A stretch of 64,000 bases of DNA from Neisseria yangbaofengii. Lineage in GTDB: Bacteria > Pseudomonadota > Gammaproteobacteria > Burkholderiales > Neisseriaceae. Shown piece after piece: positions 1 to 9,789 of the stretch. Below the pieces are notes generated by a model. It had not been told where the DNA came from. It saw nothing but the letters and a program-made list of their open reading frames with translations, and searched no databases. A program made the translations under genes and the position numbers. The first letter of the stretch is position 1. Each line of letters opens with the position of its first letter. The stretch lies in NCBI RefSeq assembly GCF_014898075.1, contig NZ_CP062976.1:620001-684000 (forward strand), in the 5' to 3' direction.

Positions 1-647
1 ACATTACCAATTCGCAAAGTATTGCTTTGGTGGAATCACTGATGACGGAAGTGATGGCTAAATTCCCGCACAGCAAACGCTTTCATATCGGTGCAGATGA
101 GTTTGGCTACAGTGTGGAAAGTCATCCTGAATTTGTCGCTTATGTAAACCGATTGGCTGATTTTCTCGCCCGCAAAGGCTGGAAGACCCAAATGTGGAAT
201 GATGGCTTAATCAAGCAAAGCTTGGCTGATTTAAATAGGCAAATTGAAGTGGCCTATTGGAGTTACGACGGCAATGCGCAAGATAAAGCCGAGCGTAAGA
301 AACGCCGTCATCTGCGTGCCAGTATGCCGGAATTGATTGAAGCCGGTTTCAAAGTGTGGAACTACAATTCCTATTATCTTTATTTTATCCCCGGCTCAGA
401 TGTCGGGTCTTCGCATGATACCAATTACGCGATTCGTGATGTCGAGCAGAATTGGCATTTAGGCGTGTGGGATGATGCCAACAGCAAAAACGCTTTACCG
501 CAATCGCAACAAGCAGCGGTAGGCGGGGCGGCTTTGGCGGTGTGGGGTGAGCATTCCGATTCGTTAAGTGACCAAACCATGTTTGCCTATACGCACAAAT
601 TATTGGAAGCTGTGTTGGCTAAGGCGAATCGTCGTAATCACGACTAA
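1..647 (+). CDS. dspB: Dispersin B-like beta-N-acetylhexosaminidase (GH20), 5'-truncated by window edge
   Basis: The reading frame is open to base 3, so this is the C-terminal part (about 215 residues) of a longer protein that starts outside the window. It matches GH20 hexosaminidases and most closely resembles, from memory, dispersin B of Aggregatibacter, which hydrolyses poly-N-acetylglucosamine (PNAG). Visible hallmarks are the catalytic Asp-Glu pair in HIGADEFGYS, followed by QMWNDG, AYWSYDG, YNSYYLYF, LGVWDD and AVWGEH, which supply the aromatic substrate pocket. The dispersin motif HIGGDE here reads HIGADE. The product is probably secreted, but the signal peptide region is missing. A pgaABCD locus for PNAG synthesis lies about 14 kb downstream, which supports a biofilm-dispersal role. 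Family is certain; PNAG specificity is inferred from similarity and context. Confidence 0.9.
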   Translation, partial: ITNSQSIALVESLMTEVMAKFPHSKRFHIGADEFGYSVESHPEFVAYVNRLADFLARKGWKTQMWNDGLIKQSLADLNRQIEVAYWSYDGNAQDKAERKKRRHLRASMPELIEAGFKVWNYNSYYLYFIPGSDVGSSHDTNYAIRDVEQNWHLGVWDDANSKNALPQSQQAAVGGAALAVWGEHSDSLSDQTMFAYTHKLLEAVLAKANRRNHD

Positions 648-657
648 GTGAATCAAA

Positions 658-695
658 CAGGCCGTCTGAAAGATTTAAAAATTTCAGACGGCCTG
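658..695. terminator. DUS-pair terminator after dspB-like gene
   Basis: Two DNA uptake sequences face each other (CAGGCCGTCTGAAA and TTTCAGACGGCCTG) around a 10-base AT-rich loop, making a stable hairpin 10 bases after the stop codon. Confidence 0.8.
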
Positions 696-1047
696 TTTAT
701 TAACTTCGAGTGCTTATTCAAACTGTAGACAATTGTGGCATACCAATCAAAAAGGCATAGCAAGTTGGCAGATATTTATTTTATAAAAATCAAACAGTAA
801 TTAAATTTAATAAAAATAATGTTAAAAGATGAAAGTTTTTGTCTTGCCTGAAAACACAGATTAGGTTATCGTTGGACTTCCTTATTTTCATAAACTCTGA
901 GCCTTAATCCAATTGTCCGAACGGATTGGCTGTCGTCGTGTCCTAGCAATGTGCGTACCCTAAATCGCTACTTGATAGGCTTGCATTACAGGTGCTGTGA
1001 CGAAGCTGCCGTTGCTGTTGGTTTAACGCCCTATAAAAGAGGTTGTT
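696..1047. other. Intergenic region upstream of ilvB
   Basis: About 350 bases without a convincing gene. The first 170 bases are AT-rich. The last 170 bases are more balanced and would be the ilvB leader. I looked for a leader peptide rich in Ile, Val or Leu and for an attenuator hairpin and did not find a convincing pair. A ribosome-binding AGAGG precedes the ilvB ATG. Confidence 0.5.
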
Positions 1048-2832
1048 ATGCAATTATCAGGCGCACAAATCATTGTGCAAAGTCTCAAGGCCGAAGGCGT
1101 TGAATACGTTTTCGGTTATCCGGGCGGCGCAGTTCTCGAAATCTACGACGCCATCTACCAGCTCAATAAATTCAAGCACATCCTGACCCGACACGAGCAG
1201 GCAGCCGTTCATGCGGCCGATGCTTATGCACGCACCAGCGGTAAAGTCGGTGTGGCTTTGGTGACTTCCGGCCCCGGCGCGACCAATGCGGTGACCGGTA
1301 TTGCCACGGCTTATTCGGATTCGATTCCGATGGTTGTCATCACAGGTCAGGTCGGTACGCCGGCCATCGGCAGCGATGCGTTCCAAGAAGTCGACACCGT
1401 CGGCATTACCCGACCGTGCGTGAAACACAATTTCTTGGTGACCGACATCAACGATTTGGCCAATACCATCAAAAAAGCGTTCCAAATTGCCGCCGGCGGC
1501 CGTCCGGGGCCCGTGGTAATTGATGTGCCGAAAGACGTGACGCAGGCGATGGCGAAATTCAGCTACCCGCAAGAAGACATTTTTATCCGCTCCTATCAGC
1601 CCGTGGTGCAAGGCCATGCCGGTCAGATTAAAAAAGCGGTGCAGATGTTTGCTTCTGCTAAACGTCCGATTATCTATTTTGGCGGCGGTATTGTATTGGG
1701 CAATGCCAGCCAAGAATTGGTTGGATTGGTACACGCCACCGGCGCACCATGCGTCGGCACTTTGATGGGTTTGGGCGCAGTGCCTTCCGGCGACCGTCAA
1801 TATCTCGGCATGCTGGGCATGCACGGCACGTACGAAGCCAACTTGGCCATGCAGGATGCCGATGTAGTGTTGGCAGTAGGCGCGCGATTTGACGACCGCG
1901 TTGTGTCCGTGCCATCCAAATTCTTGGAAAAACCGAAAAAAATCATTCATGTCGATGTTGACCCGTCGAGCATTGCCAAACGCGTTAAAGCCGACATTCC
2001 GATTGTGGGCGATGTGAAAAATGTATTGGCCGAAATGATTTGTTTGGTGAACAAACAGCAATCCGTACCGAGCCGCGAGCATTTGGATAAATGGTGGAAA
2101 AATATCGAATCATGGCGAAGCCGCGATTGCTTGTGGTTTGATCAAGACGAAGAAACCATCAAGCCACAGTTCGTGGTGAAAAAATTGGCAGAAATCACCA
2201 ATAATTCGGCCATCATCACATCAGATGTCGGTCAGCACCAAATGTTTGCCGCACAATATTACCCGTTTGAGCGTCCGCGCCAATGGTTGAATTCAGGCGG
2301 TTTGGGCACCATGGGTGTCGGTTTGCCTTATGCGATGGGTGCCAAACTGGCGGCGCCGGAGCAGGATGTCTTCTGTATCACCGGCGAAGGCTCGATTCAG
2401 ATGAACATCCAAGAATTGTCGACCTGCTTCCAGTATAAAATTCCGCTGACTGTTGTCACCTTGAATAACGGTTATCTCGGGATGGTGCGCCAATGGCAAG
2501 AGCTTTACTATAGCAACCGCGAATCGGAAACCTATTTCGATTCATTGCCGGATTTTGTGAAGCTGGCTGAGGCTTATGGCCATGTGGGTATCCGCGTGAC
2601 CAAGCCGTCTGAAGTGGAGGGTGCGATTCGTCAGGCGCTGCAACACAACCGCGAAGGCCGCTTGGTGTTTATGGATTTCATCACTGATAAGAAACAAAAC
2701 GTGTTCCCGATGGTGGGCAACGGCAAAGGCCTCGACGAAATGGTGCTGCCGGTACACATGCGTGAAACCAAAGCCGACAGCGACGTGAACGATGTCAACG
2801 ACCGTGATTACGATACAAGGAGCGTGCCATGA
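1048..2832 (+). CDS. ilvB: Acetolactate synthase large subunit
   Basis: Catalytic subunit of acetohydroxyacid synthase, which condenses pyruvate with pyruvate or 2-oxobutyrate in the first common step of Val, Leu and Ile synthesis. It has 594 residues, the usual length. The N-terminal ThDP domain carries the catalytic Glu50 in the RHEQAAVHAADAY context, the central part is the FAD-binding domain, and the C-terminal ThDP motif runs from GEGS (residues 446-449) to LNN (472-474). GEG in place of the textbook GDG is common in proteobacterial IlvI-type enzymes. AGAGG lies just upstream of the ATG. The gene overlaps ilvH by four bases (ATGA), so the two subunits are translationally coupled. Confidence 0.97.
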   Translation: MQLSGAQIIVQSLKAEGVEYVFGYPGGAVLEIYDAIYQLNKFKHILTRHEQAAVHAADAYARTSGKVGVALVTSGPGATNAVTGIATAYSDSIPMVVITGQVGTPAIGSDAFQEVDTVGITRPCVKHNFLVTDINDLANTIKKAFQIAAGGRPGPVVIDVPKDVTQAMAKFSYPQEDIFIRSYQPVVQGHAGQIKKAVQMFASAKRPIIYFGGGIVLGNASQELVGLVHATGAPCVGTLMGLGAVPSGDRQYLGMLGMHGTYEANLAMQDADVVLAVGARFDDRVVSVPSKFLEKPKKIIHVDVDPSSIAKRVKADIPIVGDVKNVLAEMICLVNKQQSVPSREHLDKWWKNIESWRSRDCLWFDQDEETIKPQFVVKKLAEITNNSAIITSDVGQHQMFAAQYYPFERPRQWLNSGGLGTMGVGLPYAMGAKLAAPEQDVFCITGEGSIQMNIQELSTCFQYKIPLTVVTLNNGYLGMVRQWQELYYSNRESETYFDSLPDFVKLAEAYGHVGIRVTKPSEVEGAIRQALQHNREGRLVFMDFITDKKQNVFPMVGNGKGLDEMVLPVHMRETKADSDVNDVNDRDYDTRSVP

Positions 2833-3320
2833 GACACATTTTGTCCATTCTGATGGAAAACGAATCCGGTGCAATGAGCCGTGTGGTGGGTTTGTTTTCA
2901 GCGCGCGACTACAACATCGATTCATTGTCGGTGGCCGCTACGGAAGACCAAACCTTGTCACGCATGACCATTGTTACCCACGGTGACGACAGCGTACTGG
3001 AGCAGATTACCAAGCAGCTTAATAAGCTGGTTGAAGTGATTAAAGTGGTCGATTTGAACGAAAGCCGCTTTGTCGAACGCGAATTGATGTTGGTGAAAGT
3101 GCGTGCAGCCGGTAAAGACCGTGACGAATTTTTGCGCTTGACCGAGATTTACCGCGGTCATGTGATTGATGTTACCGACCGCAGTTACACCATAGAAGTA
3201 ACCGGCTCCAGCGACAAATTGGATTCTTTCTTAGAAACCGTAGGGCGTGCGCAAATTTTGGAAACTGTCCGCACGGGCGCAGCCGGTATCGGCCGCGGCG
3301 AGCGTATTTTGAAAATTTAA
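2829..3320 (+). CDS. ilvH: Acetolactate synthase small (regulatory) subunit
   Basis: 163-residue regulatory subunit that activates the large subunit and confers valine feedback inhibition. It starts with the typical N-terminal ACT domain (RHILSILMENESGAMSRVVG, where the glycine/serine loop binds valine), followed by the conserved small-subunit C-terminal domain. The start overlaps the ilvB stop by four bases. The upstream sequence AAGGAGCGTGCC gives a good ribosome-binding site inside ilvB. A DUS-pair hairpin follows the stop. Confidence 0.97.
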   Translation: MRHILSILMENESGAMSRVVGLFSARDYNIDSLSVAATEDQTLSRMTIVTHGDDSVLEQITKQLNKLVEVIKVVDLNESRFVERELMLVKVRAAGKDRDEFLRLTEIYRGHVIDVTDRSYTIEVTGSSDKLDSFLETVGRAQILETVRTGAAGIGRGERILKI

Positions 3321-3331
3321 TGCCGCCCTTT

Positions 3332-3370
3332 TTTCAGACGGCCTTTTAAAATATCAGAGGCCGTCTGAAA
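3332..3370. terminator. DUS-pair hairpin between ilvH and the ABM gene
   Basis: TTTCAGACGGCC at 3332-3343 pairs with GGCCGTCTGAAA at 3359-3370 across a 15-base loop. It lies inside the ilv gene group, so it may attenuate rather than stop transcription. Confidence 0.65.
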
Positions 3371-3392
3371 CCAAATACAGGAGAAGTTTGAG

Positions 3393-3686
3393 ATGTCGAT
3401 GATTAAGATTGTTGCGTTGATTACTGTAAAACCTGAGCACCGCGAAACATTGTCTGCCCGATTCACGCAGTTGGTTCAAGCCAGCCGTGCCGAAGCGGGG
3501 AACAACAGCTATGATTTGCATCAGGACATCCAAAATCCCAACCGTTTTGTGTTTGTCGAGAGTTGGCAATCTCAGGCGGCGGTGGACGAACATAATGCCA
3601 GCGAGCATTTTCAGGCATTTGTCAAAGCCATCGAAGGTAAGACCGACCATCTTGAAATCGTGTTGCTCAACAAACTCTCCGTCTGA
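3393..3686 (+). CDS. Antibiotic biosynthesis monooxygenase (ABM) domain protein
   Basis: 97-residue protein with the dimeric alpha/beta barrel ABM fold, resembling YgiN-type quinol monooxygenases and LsrG-like proteins. Supporting segments are IVALITVKPEHRE at the start, the conserved N-SYDLHQD strand, and FVFVESWQSQAAVDEH, followed by SEHFQAF. The substrate cannot be told from sequence. It sits between ilvH and ilvC; as I recall, meningococci have a similar small gene there. It starts at an ATG with AGGAGAAG upstream. Confidence 0.85.
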   Translation: MSMIKIVALITVKPEHRETLSARFTQLVQASRAEAGNNSYDLHQDIQNPNRFVFVESWQSQAAVDEHNASEHFQAFVKAIEGKTDHLEIVLLNKLSV

Positions 3687-3700
3687 TTTTTTAAAGCTGA

Positions 3701-4747
<1,047 letters not shown>

Positions 4748-4764
4748 TTGTTACCCACAATCAC

Positions 4765-4802
4765 AAAAAATGCCGTATGAAATATTTCAGACGGCATTTT
4801 TT
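4765..4802. terminator. Terminator after ilvC
   Basis: AAAAAATGCCGTATGAAAT pairs with ATTTCAGACGGCATTTTTT. One arm is a DUS with a single mismatch. The run of T residues makes it a standard Rho-independent terminator. Confidence 0.85.
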
Positions 4803-4863
4803 ATGTCTAACCATTCAAATACATTTAACTTATATCAAGGCTGCCTGAGAAAACCATTGGTAG

Positions 4864-4967
4864 TATAGTGAATCCACTTTAAAAGTACGGCGTTGGTCAG
4901 CCTGGCCGTATTATCTATACTGTCTTCGGCTCACCGCCTTGCCCTATTTAAAAGTGAATCCACTATA
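4864..4967. repeat. Correia-type miniature element, copy 1
   Basis: 104-bp element bounded by inverted repeats TATAGTGAATCCACTT and AAGTGAATCCACTATA, with TA at both ends. The interior (GTACGGCG, CTGTCTTCGGC, CCGCCTTG) matches the layout of neisserial Correia elements but with TATAGTGAATC instead of the canonical TATAGTGGATT ends. Two full relatives lie at 26513 and 63226. Confidence 0.85.
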
Positions 4968-5146
4968 TTTTCAGACGGCCTATTGATCATTCCATCAAAC
5001 TAAATGAAACTTGATTGAAATAAAATGAATCTTATATCGAGATATGATAAATCAATCAGTTATTTCTAATTCATAGCATTATTTGTATCTGCTTTAACCA
5101 TAAAGAATTATTGCACTAATATAAATACACTTTAAGATTTGTAAAC

Positions 5147-5160
5147 TTGATATACATCAA
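5147..5160 (+). promoter_or_regulatory. FNR box of the nosR promoter
   Basis: TTGAT-ATAC-ATCAA, a full match to the FNR consensus TTGATNNNNATCAA. A TATAAT -10 element lies at 5183-5188. With a start near 5195 the box is centred at about -41.5, the class II activator position. This predicts oxygen-sensitive activation of nosRZ. Confidence 0.85.
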
Positions 5161-5182
5161 ATTATCAATATTAGATGATTCA

Positions 5183-5188
5183 TATAAT
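5183..5188 (+). promoter_or_regulatory. -10 element of the nosR promoter
   Basis: TATAAT, correctly spaced from the FNR box at 5147-5160. No separate -35 is visible, as expected when FNR overlaps that position. Confidence 0.7.
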
Positions 5189-5226
5189 ATTATTGTTTTG
5201 AGTAATCGAGTCATCGGGGATAGATT

Positions 5227-7569
5227 ATGTCCGGTTTTGATAGGGATAGGGCAGAGGATAGCAGTCTGCTCAAGTGGGTGGTTGCTGTAGCGCTGGCATT
5301 GGTTTTGATGGTCATCAGCTTGCCGGTTCATGCAGAGCGCCTGCCGGAATTTTTGAGCAAAGTGCAGCCGTCTGAAATTTTTCCGACTGCCGACCGCTAC
5401 GGTGAGCCTGAAGGTAAGCCGATGGTGGCGCGCGTATACAAAGGTGACGAGCAGCTGGGCTTGGTCTTCATCACCACCGATGTCGTAAATACCCGTGGTT
5501 ATTCGAGCAAACCCATCGATACCATGGTGGCCTTAGCCAATGACGGCACAATTACCGGTGCCAAATTGGTGGCACACAACGAACCGATTATGCTCATCGG
5601 TATCCCTCAATCGCGTGTCGATAAATTTATTAACAACTATATTGGTTTGAATTTCATTACCACGCCACCGAAACCGGGTGTGGCGCCTTCCGACATCATT
5701 AGCGGTGCTACCGTGACGTTGATGGTGATCAACGACAGTATGCAGCGCTCGATTAAAGCCATTACCCAGCAATACCAAGTGGGCACAGCAGGCGCAACGG
5801 CGGCTGTGGCTGTCGATGGTGCTTCTGTGGCACAAACAGCAGTGCAAACCCGTCCGCGCCGTGCGGTTGGCATGGATAAACAAGACATCCAATCGTGGAA
5901 TGCGCTGCTGGAACAAAAAGCCGTCACCAAGCTGCACATGACGGTGGATGAAGCCAATAAATTATTTGAACAAAGCGGCAAAGAAGGTGTTGTTGAACAC
6001 GCTGAAGAAGGGCCGGGTGATGATACTTTTGTCGATATGTATGTTGCGGTGGTGAGCCAACCTTCCATCGGGAAAAGCTTATTGGGAGAAGCCGGTTGGA
6101 ACAACTTGCAACGCCGTCTGAAACCCGGTCAGCAAGCCATTATGGTTGCCGGTGAGGGCCGTTATTCTTGGAAAGGCTCGGGTTATGTGCGCGGCGGTAT
6201 TTTCGACCGAATCGAGATGATTCAAGGCGATAACAGTTTCCGCTTCACCGATGCGCAACATGAACGTATAGTGGCTTTGGCGGCAGAAGGTGCGCCGGCA
6301 TTTAAAGAAGTGTCTTGGTTCGCCATTCCGGAAGATGTTGAATTTGATGCTGCCGAGCCATGGCGTCTGCAATTGATGATTCAGCGCGTATTAAGCGTGA
6401 ACGACAAAGCGTTTGTCACTGCCGATTTAGCTTATGAGTTGCCGCAAGGCTATTACGTTGACGACTCTGACGCCGATCCGGTGACCATCACCGCGCCGAT
6501 TGAAATACCTGCCGCCGAAGATAGAAAACTGGCCAATCAAACCGCCGGCATTTTGGATGCCGCAACCGATGACGGCGTATCCAACCAACTGTGGAAACAG
6601 ATTTGGCAGGCGAAAAAAGCGCAGATTATTGTGGTTGGTATTGCCTTAGCCATTTTGCTGCTGGTGTTCTTGTTCCAAGACTGGATTGTGCGTTACGAAA
6701 AATGGTATGACCGTTTCCGCATTGCCTTTTTGACCTTTACCTTGGTTTATATCGGCTGGTATGCACAGGCGCAATTGTCGGTGGTGAATACCTTGACGCT
6801 GTTTTCTGCCATTTTGACCGATTTCCACTGGGAATTTTTCCTGATGGATCCGCTGGTGTTCATTTTGTGGCTGTTTACGGCGGCGACTATGCTGCTGTGG
6901 AACCGCGGTACCTTCTGCGGCTGGTTGTGTCCGTTTGGTTCTTTGCAGGAATTGAGCAACCGTTTAGCAAAAAAATTGGGTGTAAAGCAAATCACCGTAC
7001 CGCATTTGCTTCACACACGCTTGAGTGCGATTAAGTATGTGATTTTCTTCGGGTTGCTGGCAATCTCGCTCTACGACTTGGGTATGGCCGAGCATTTTGC
7101 CGAAATCGAGCCGTTTAAGACCGCGATTATTTTGAAATTCATGCGCGAATGGTGGTTTGTGCTGTTCGCCGTGGCATTGTTGGCAGCCGGTTTGTTTATC
7201 GAACGCTTCTTCTGCCGCTACTTATGCCCGTTGGGCGCGGCGATTGCGATTCCCGCACGCTTCCGCATTTTCGACTGGTTGCGCCGCTACAAAATGTGTG
7301 GTAATCCGTGTCAGATTTGTACACACGAATGTCCGGTTCAAGCGATTGCACCCGAAGGTGATATTCATCCGAACGAGTGTATCCAATGTCTGCACTGCCA
7401 AGTGATGTATCACCATGAAACACGTTGTCCGCAAGTGGTTGCGGCCAACAAGAAAAAACAGCGCCAAGCCGCGGCTAAATCGGAACACGAAGCCGAGCAA
7501 ACCGCCAAAGCCAATGAATATGTGGTGCACTTTGTAAAACCGGCTGCAAAAATCACTGTCGAAAAGTAA
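5227..7569 (+). CDS. nosR: NosR, membrane flavo-iron-sulfur protein of N2O reduction
   Basis: 780-residue polytopic membrane protein needed for nos expression and for electron delivery to NosZ. After an N-terminal signal/membrane segment (residues about 16-36) comes a periplasmic FMN-binding domain with the flavinylation motif SGATVT at residues 159-164, where FMN is attached to Thr by an ApbE-type enzyme (encoded at 13666). Several membrane helices follow from about residue 460. The C-terminal half has two CxxxCP motifs (CGWLCP at 564-569, CRYLCP at 663-668) and two polyferredoxin-like cysteine clusters ([13 protein letters not shown], then CIQCLHC). The start is placed at an ATG 32 bases downstream of the predicted transcription start. 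First gene of the nos cluster. Confidence 0.97.
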   Translation: MSGFDRDRAEDSSLLKWVVAVALALVLMVISLPVHAERLPEFLSKVQPSEIFPTADRYGEPEGKPMVARVYKGDEQLGLVFITTDVVNTRGYSSKPIDTMVALANDGTITGAKLVAHNEPIMLIGIPQSRVDKFINNYIGLNFITTPPKPGVAPSDIISGATVTLMVINDSMQRSIKAITQQYQVGTAGATAAVAVDGASVAQTAVQTRPRRAVGMDKQDIQSWNALLEQKAVTKLHMTVDEANKLFEQSGKEGVVEHAEEGPGDDTFVDMYVAVVSQPSIGKSLLGEAGWNNLQRRLKPGQQAIMVAGEGRYSWKGSGYVRGGIFDRIEMIQGDNSFRFTDAQHERIVALAAEGAPAFKEVSWFAIPEDVEFDAAEPWRLQLMIQRVLSVNDKAFVTADLAYELPQGYYVDDSDADPVTITAPIEIPAAEDRKLANQTAGILDAATDDGVSNQLWKQIWQAKKAQIIVVGIALAILLLVFLFQDWIVRYEKWYDRFRIAFLTFTLVYIGWYAQAQLSVVNTLTLFSAILTDFHWEFFLMDPLVFILWLFTAATMLLWNRGTFCGWLCPFGSLQELSNRLAKKLGVKQITVPHLLHTRLSAIKYVIFFGLLAISLYDLGMAEHFAEIEPFKTAIILKFMREWWFVLFAVALLAAGLFIERFFCRYLCPLGAAIAIPARFRIFDWLRRYKMCGNPCQICTHECPVQAIAPEGDIHPNECIQCLHCQVMYHHETRCPQVVAANKKKQRQAAAKSEHEAEQTAKANEYVVHFVKPAAKITVEK

Positions 7570-7642
7570 CGAGTCAGTTTCCCTTATCCACGGTAGGCCG
7601 TCTGAAAAGACAAATACCGAATTTCATCCCAAGGAGAGTTTT

Positions 7643-9619
7643 ATGTCAGACGAAAAATTAGAACAAAACGGCTTGAGCCGACGTTCATTCTTAGGTACTG
7701 CCGCGGCTTCCGGTGCCGGTATTGCCGGTGCGGGCTTGTTGGGTTTGGCCGGTTGTTCCAATGCCGGGAGCGATAAAGGTGCTGCTTCCGGTGCGGCAGG
7801 TTCTGCACCGGAAGCCAAAGCCGATGCACACGGCAGCGAAGGTGGTCAGTCTGTCCATATTGGTCCGGGCGAGCTGGATCAATACTACGGCTTCTTATCG
7901 GGCGGCCAGTCCGGCGAAATGCGCTTGGTCGCCCTGCCTTCTATGCGCGAACTGATGCGTATTCCTGTCTTCAATATGGACAGCGCCACCGGTTGGGGCC
8001 GTACCAACGAGAGCCTGCGTATTTTGAACGAAAAAAATACCGCTGAAACCAATGCATTTTTGAAAGCCAGCGGTTTGCGCTGCCTCCCGAACGGCGACTT
8101 GCACCACCCGCACTTGTCGTTTACCGATCAAACTTACGACGGCCGTTACGCTTACGCCAACGACAAAGCCAACAACCGTGTGTGCCGCGTGGATTTGGAA
8201 ATCATGAAAACCGACAAAATCATTGAGATTCCGAATGCTTCCGGTATCCATGGTTTGCGTCCGCAACGTTATCCGAAAACCGGCTATGTCTTTGCCAACG
8301 GCGAACACATCGTACCGGTAGACGGTGTAGGCAATCTGAACGATCCGAAAACCTGGAATGCGGTGTATACCGCCATCGACGGCGAAACCATGGAAATTGC
8401 ATGGCAGGTATTGGTGGACGGTAACTTGGACAATGGTGATGCCGACTATCAAGGCAAATACTCATTCGCTACCTGCTATAACTCTGAGCGTGGTTTGACC
8501 GTGCAAGCCGCTTCGGCCAACGAGCAAGACTGGGTAGTCGTGTTCAACTTGGCTGCAATTGAAGAAGGTATTAAAAACGGTGACTTTAAAGAAGTCAACG
8601 GTGTGAAAATGGTAGACGGCCGCGCTGAAGCCAATTCTAAATACACCCGCTACATTCCGGTGCCAAACTCACCGCACGGCTGTAACGCATCACCTGACGG
8701 CAAATACATCATGCTCAACGGTAAGCTGTCCCCAACCGTGACCGTATTGGATGTGAGCAAATTGGACGATTTGTTTGCCGGTAAAATCCAGCCGCGTGAT
8801 GTTGTGGTCGCCGAGCCTGAATTGGGTTTAGGCCCGTTGCATACCGCATTTGACGGCCGCGGCAACGCCTATACCACGCTGTTTATCGACAGCCAAATGG
8901 CGAAATGGAACATCGAAGATGCGATTAAAGCTTATGCCGGCGAGAAAATCGATCCAATCAAGCAAAAAATCGATGTTCACTATCAACCTGGCCACAACCA
9001 TACCACCATGGGCGAAACCAAAGAAGCCGATGGTAAATGGCTGGTGTCTTTGAACAAATTCTCGAAAGACCGTTTCTTGAATGCCGGCCCATTGAAACCC
9101 GAATGTGACCAATTGATCGACATTTCAGGCGATGAGATGAAGCTGGTGCACGATAATCCGACCTTTGCCGAACCACACGACTTCTGCTTGGTAGCAGCGT
9201 CTAAAGTGAATCCGGCTAAAACTTGGGATCGCACCAAACACGCTTGGTGGTGGAAAGATGCCGCCGACATGGCTGCCAAAGACGGCGTTGAGTTGGAAAA
9301 AGCCGCCAAAGTGGTGCGCGAAGGCAATAAAGTACGCGTGTACATGACTGCTGTCGCACCGGCGTTCAGCGTGCCGCAATTCGAAGTAAACCAAGGCGAC
9401 GAAGTGACTGTGGTGGTGACCAACGTCGAAACCATCGAAGACTTGACCCACGGCTTTACTTTGGAAGGCTACGGCATTGCGATGGAAATCGGCCCGCAAC
9501 AAACCAGCTCGATTACCTTTACCGCCCACCGTCCGGGCGTGCATTGGTACTACTGCCAATGGTTCTGCCACGCATTGCACATGGAAATGTCAGGCCAAAT
9601 GATTGTAAAACCTAAATAA
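7643..9619 (+). CDS. nosZ: Nitrous oxide reductase (clade I, Tat-exported)
   Basis: Reduces N2O to N2, the last step of denitrification, in the periplasm. It has 658 residues. The N-terminus has a Tat motif (SRRSFLG) and a hydrophobic stretch ending in GLAGC, which fits a lipobox, then a Gly/Ala/Ser-rich linker. The beta-propeller holding the CuZ cluster has His-rich motifs such as HHPHLS and [10 protein letters not shown]. The C-terminal cupredoxin domain has the CuA site [12 protein letters not shown] with Cys638, Cys642, His646 and Met649. It appears full length with intact copper ligands, unlike the broken nosZ reported for meningococci. AAGGAGAG precedes the ATG. A lone DUS lies between nosR and nosZ, and a DUS-pair terminator follows. 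Confidence 0.98.
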   Translation: MSDEKLEQNGLSRRSFLGTAAASGAGIAGAGLLGLAGCSNAGSDKGAASGAAGSAPEAKADAHGSEGGQSVHIGPGELDQYYGFLSGGQSGEMRLVALPSMRELMRIPVFNMDSATGWGRTNESLRILNEKNTAETNAFLKASGLRCLPNGDLHHPHLSFTDQTYDGRYAYANDKANNRVCRVDLEIMKTDKIIEIPNASGIHGLRPQRYPKTGYVFANGEHIVPVDGVGNLNDPKTWNAVYTAIDGETMEIAWQVLVDGNLDNGDADYQGKYSFATCYNSERGLTVQAASANEQDWVVVFNLAAIEEGIKNGDFKEVNGVKMVDGRAEANSKYTRYIPVPNSPHGCNASPDGKYIMLNGKLSPTVTVLDVSKLDDLFAGKIQPRDVVVAEPELGLGPLHTAFDGRGNAYTTLFIDSQMAKWNIEDAIKAYAGEKIDPIKQKIDVHYQPGHNHTTMGETKEADGKWLVSLNKFSKDRFLNAGPLKPECDQLIDISGDEMKLVHDNPTFAEPHDFCLVAASKVNPAKTWDRTKHAWWWKDAADMAAKDGVELEKAAKVVREGNKVRVYMTAVAPAFSVPQFEVNQGDEVTVVVTNVETIEDLTHGFTLEGYGIAMEIGPQQTSSITFTAHRPGVHWYYCQWFCHALHMEMSGQMIVKPK

Positions 9620-9641
9620 TCTTACCCTGATGTAAACAAGC

Positions 9642-9680
9642 AGGCCGTCTGAAACGGTAATTCCTTTTCAGACGGCCTTT
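9642..9680. terminator. DUS-pair terminator after nosZ
   Basis: AGGCCGTCTGAAA and TTTTCAGACGGCCT face each other and are followed by TT. It separates nosRZ from nosDFYL, suggesting two transcription units. Confidence 0.75.
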
Positions 9681-9718
9681 ATAACAAAGCCATTTGGAAA
9701 TCAGGCAGATGGTTTTGT

Positions 9719-9736
9719 TATAGTGGATTCACTATA
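9719..9736. repeat. Fused Correia-type terminal repeats (solo remnant)
   Basis: TATAGTGGATTCACTATA is a perfect 18-base palindrome made of the two ends of a Correia-type element joined with no interior. It overlaps a TATAAT at 9735-9740 upstream of nosD, so it may supply part of a promoter. Confidence 0.7.
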
Positions 9737-9740
9737 TAAT
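9735..9740 (+). promoter_or_regulatory. Possible -10 element for nosDFYL
   Basis: TATAAT directly overlapping the palindromic Correia remnant and 50 bases before the nosD ATG. No clear -35 is seen at the ideal spacing, so this is tentative. The terminator after nosZ argues that some promoter is needed here. Confidence 0.4.
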
Positions 9741-9789
9741 GTCGAACTTGTCGCGCCGACGCAGGCCGTCTGAAAACAAGAGAAACCAC

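Noticed and set aside
820-1047. Leader-peptide attenuator before ilvB
   Set aside because: No start codon followed by a run of Ile, Val or Leu codons and no terminator/antiterminator hairpin pair could be made out by eye.
1057-2082. Long open frame on the minus strand opposite ilvB
   Set aside because: It is a shadow of a strongly conserved gene; the translation is His/Phe/Val-rich without any domain, as expected of antisense frames in this codon usage.
2383-2394. Asp to Glu change in the ThDP motif of IlvB
   Set aside because: GEG is frequent in proteobacterial IlvI-type enzymes, so it is not a sign of inactivation.
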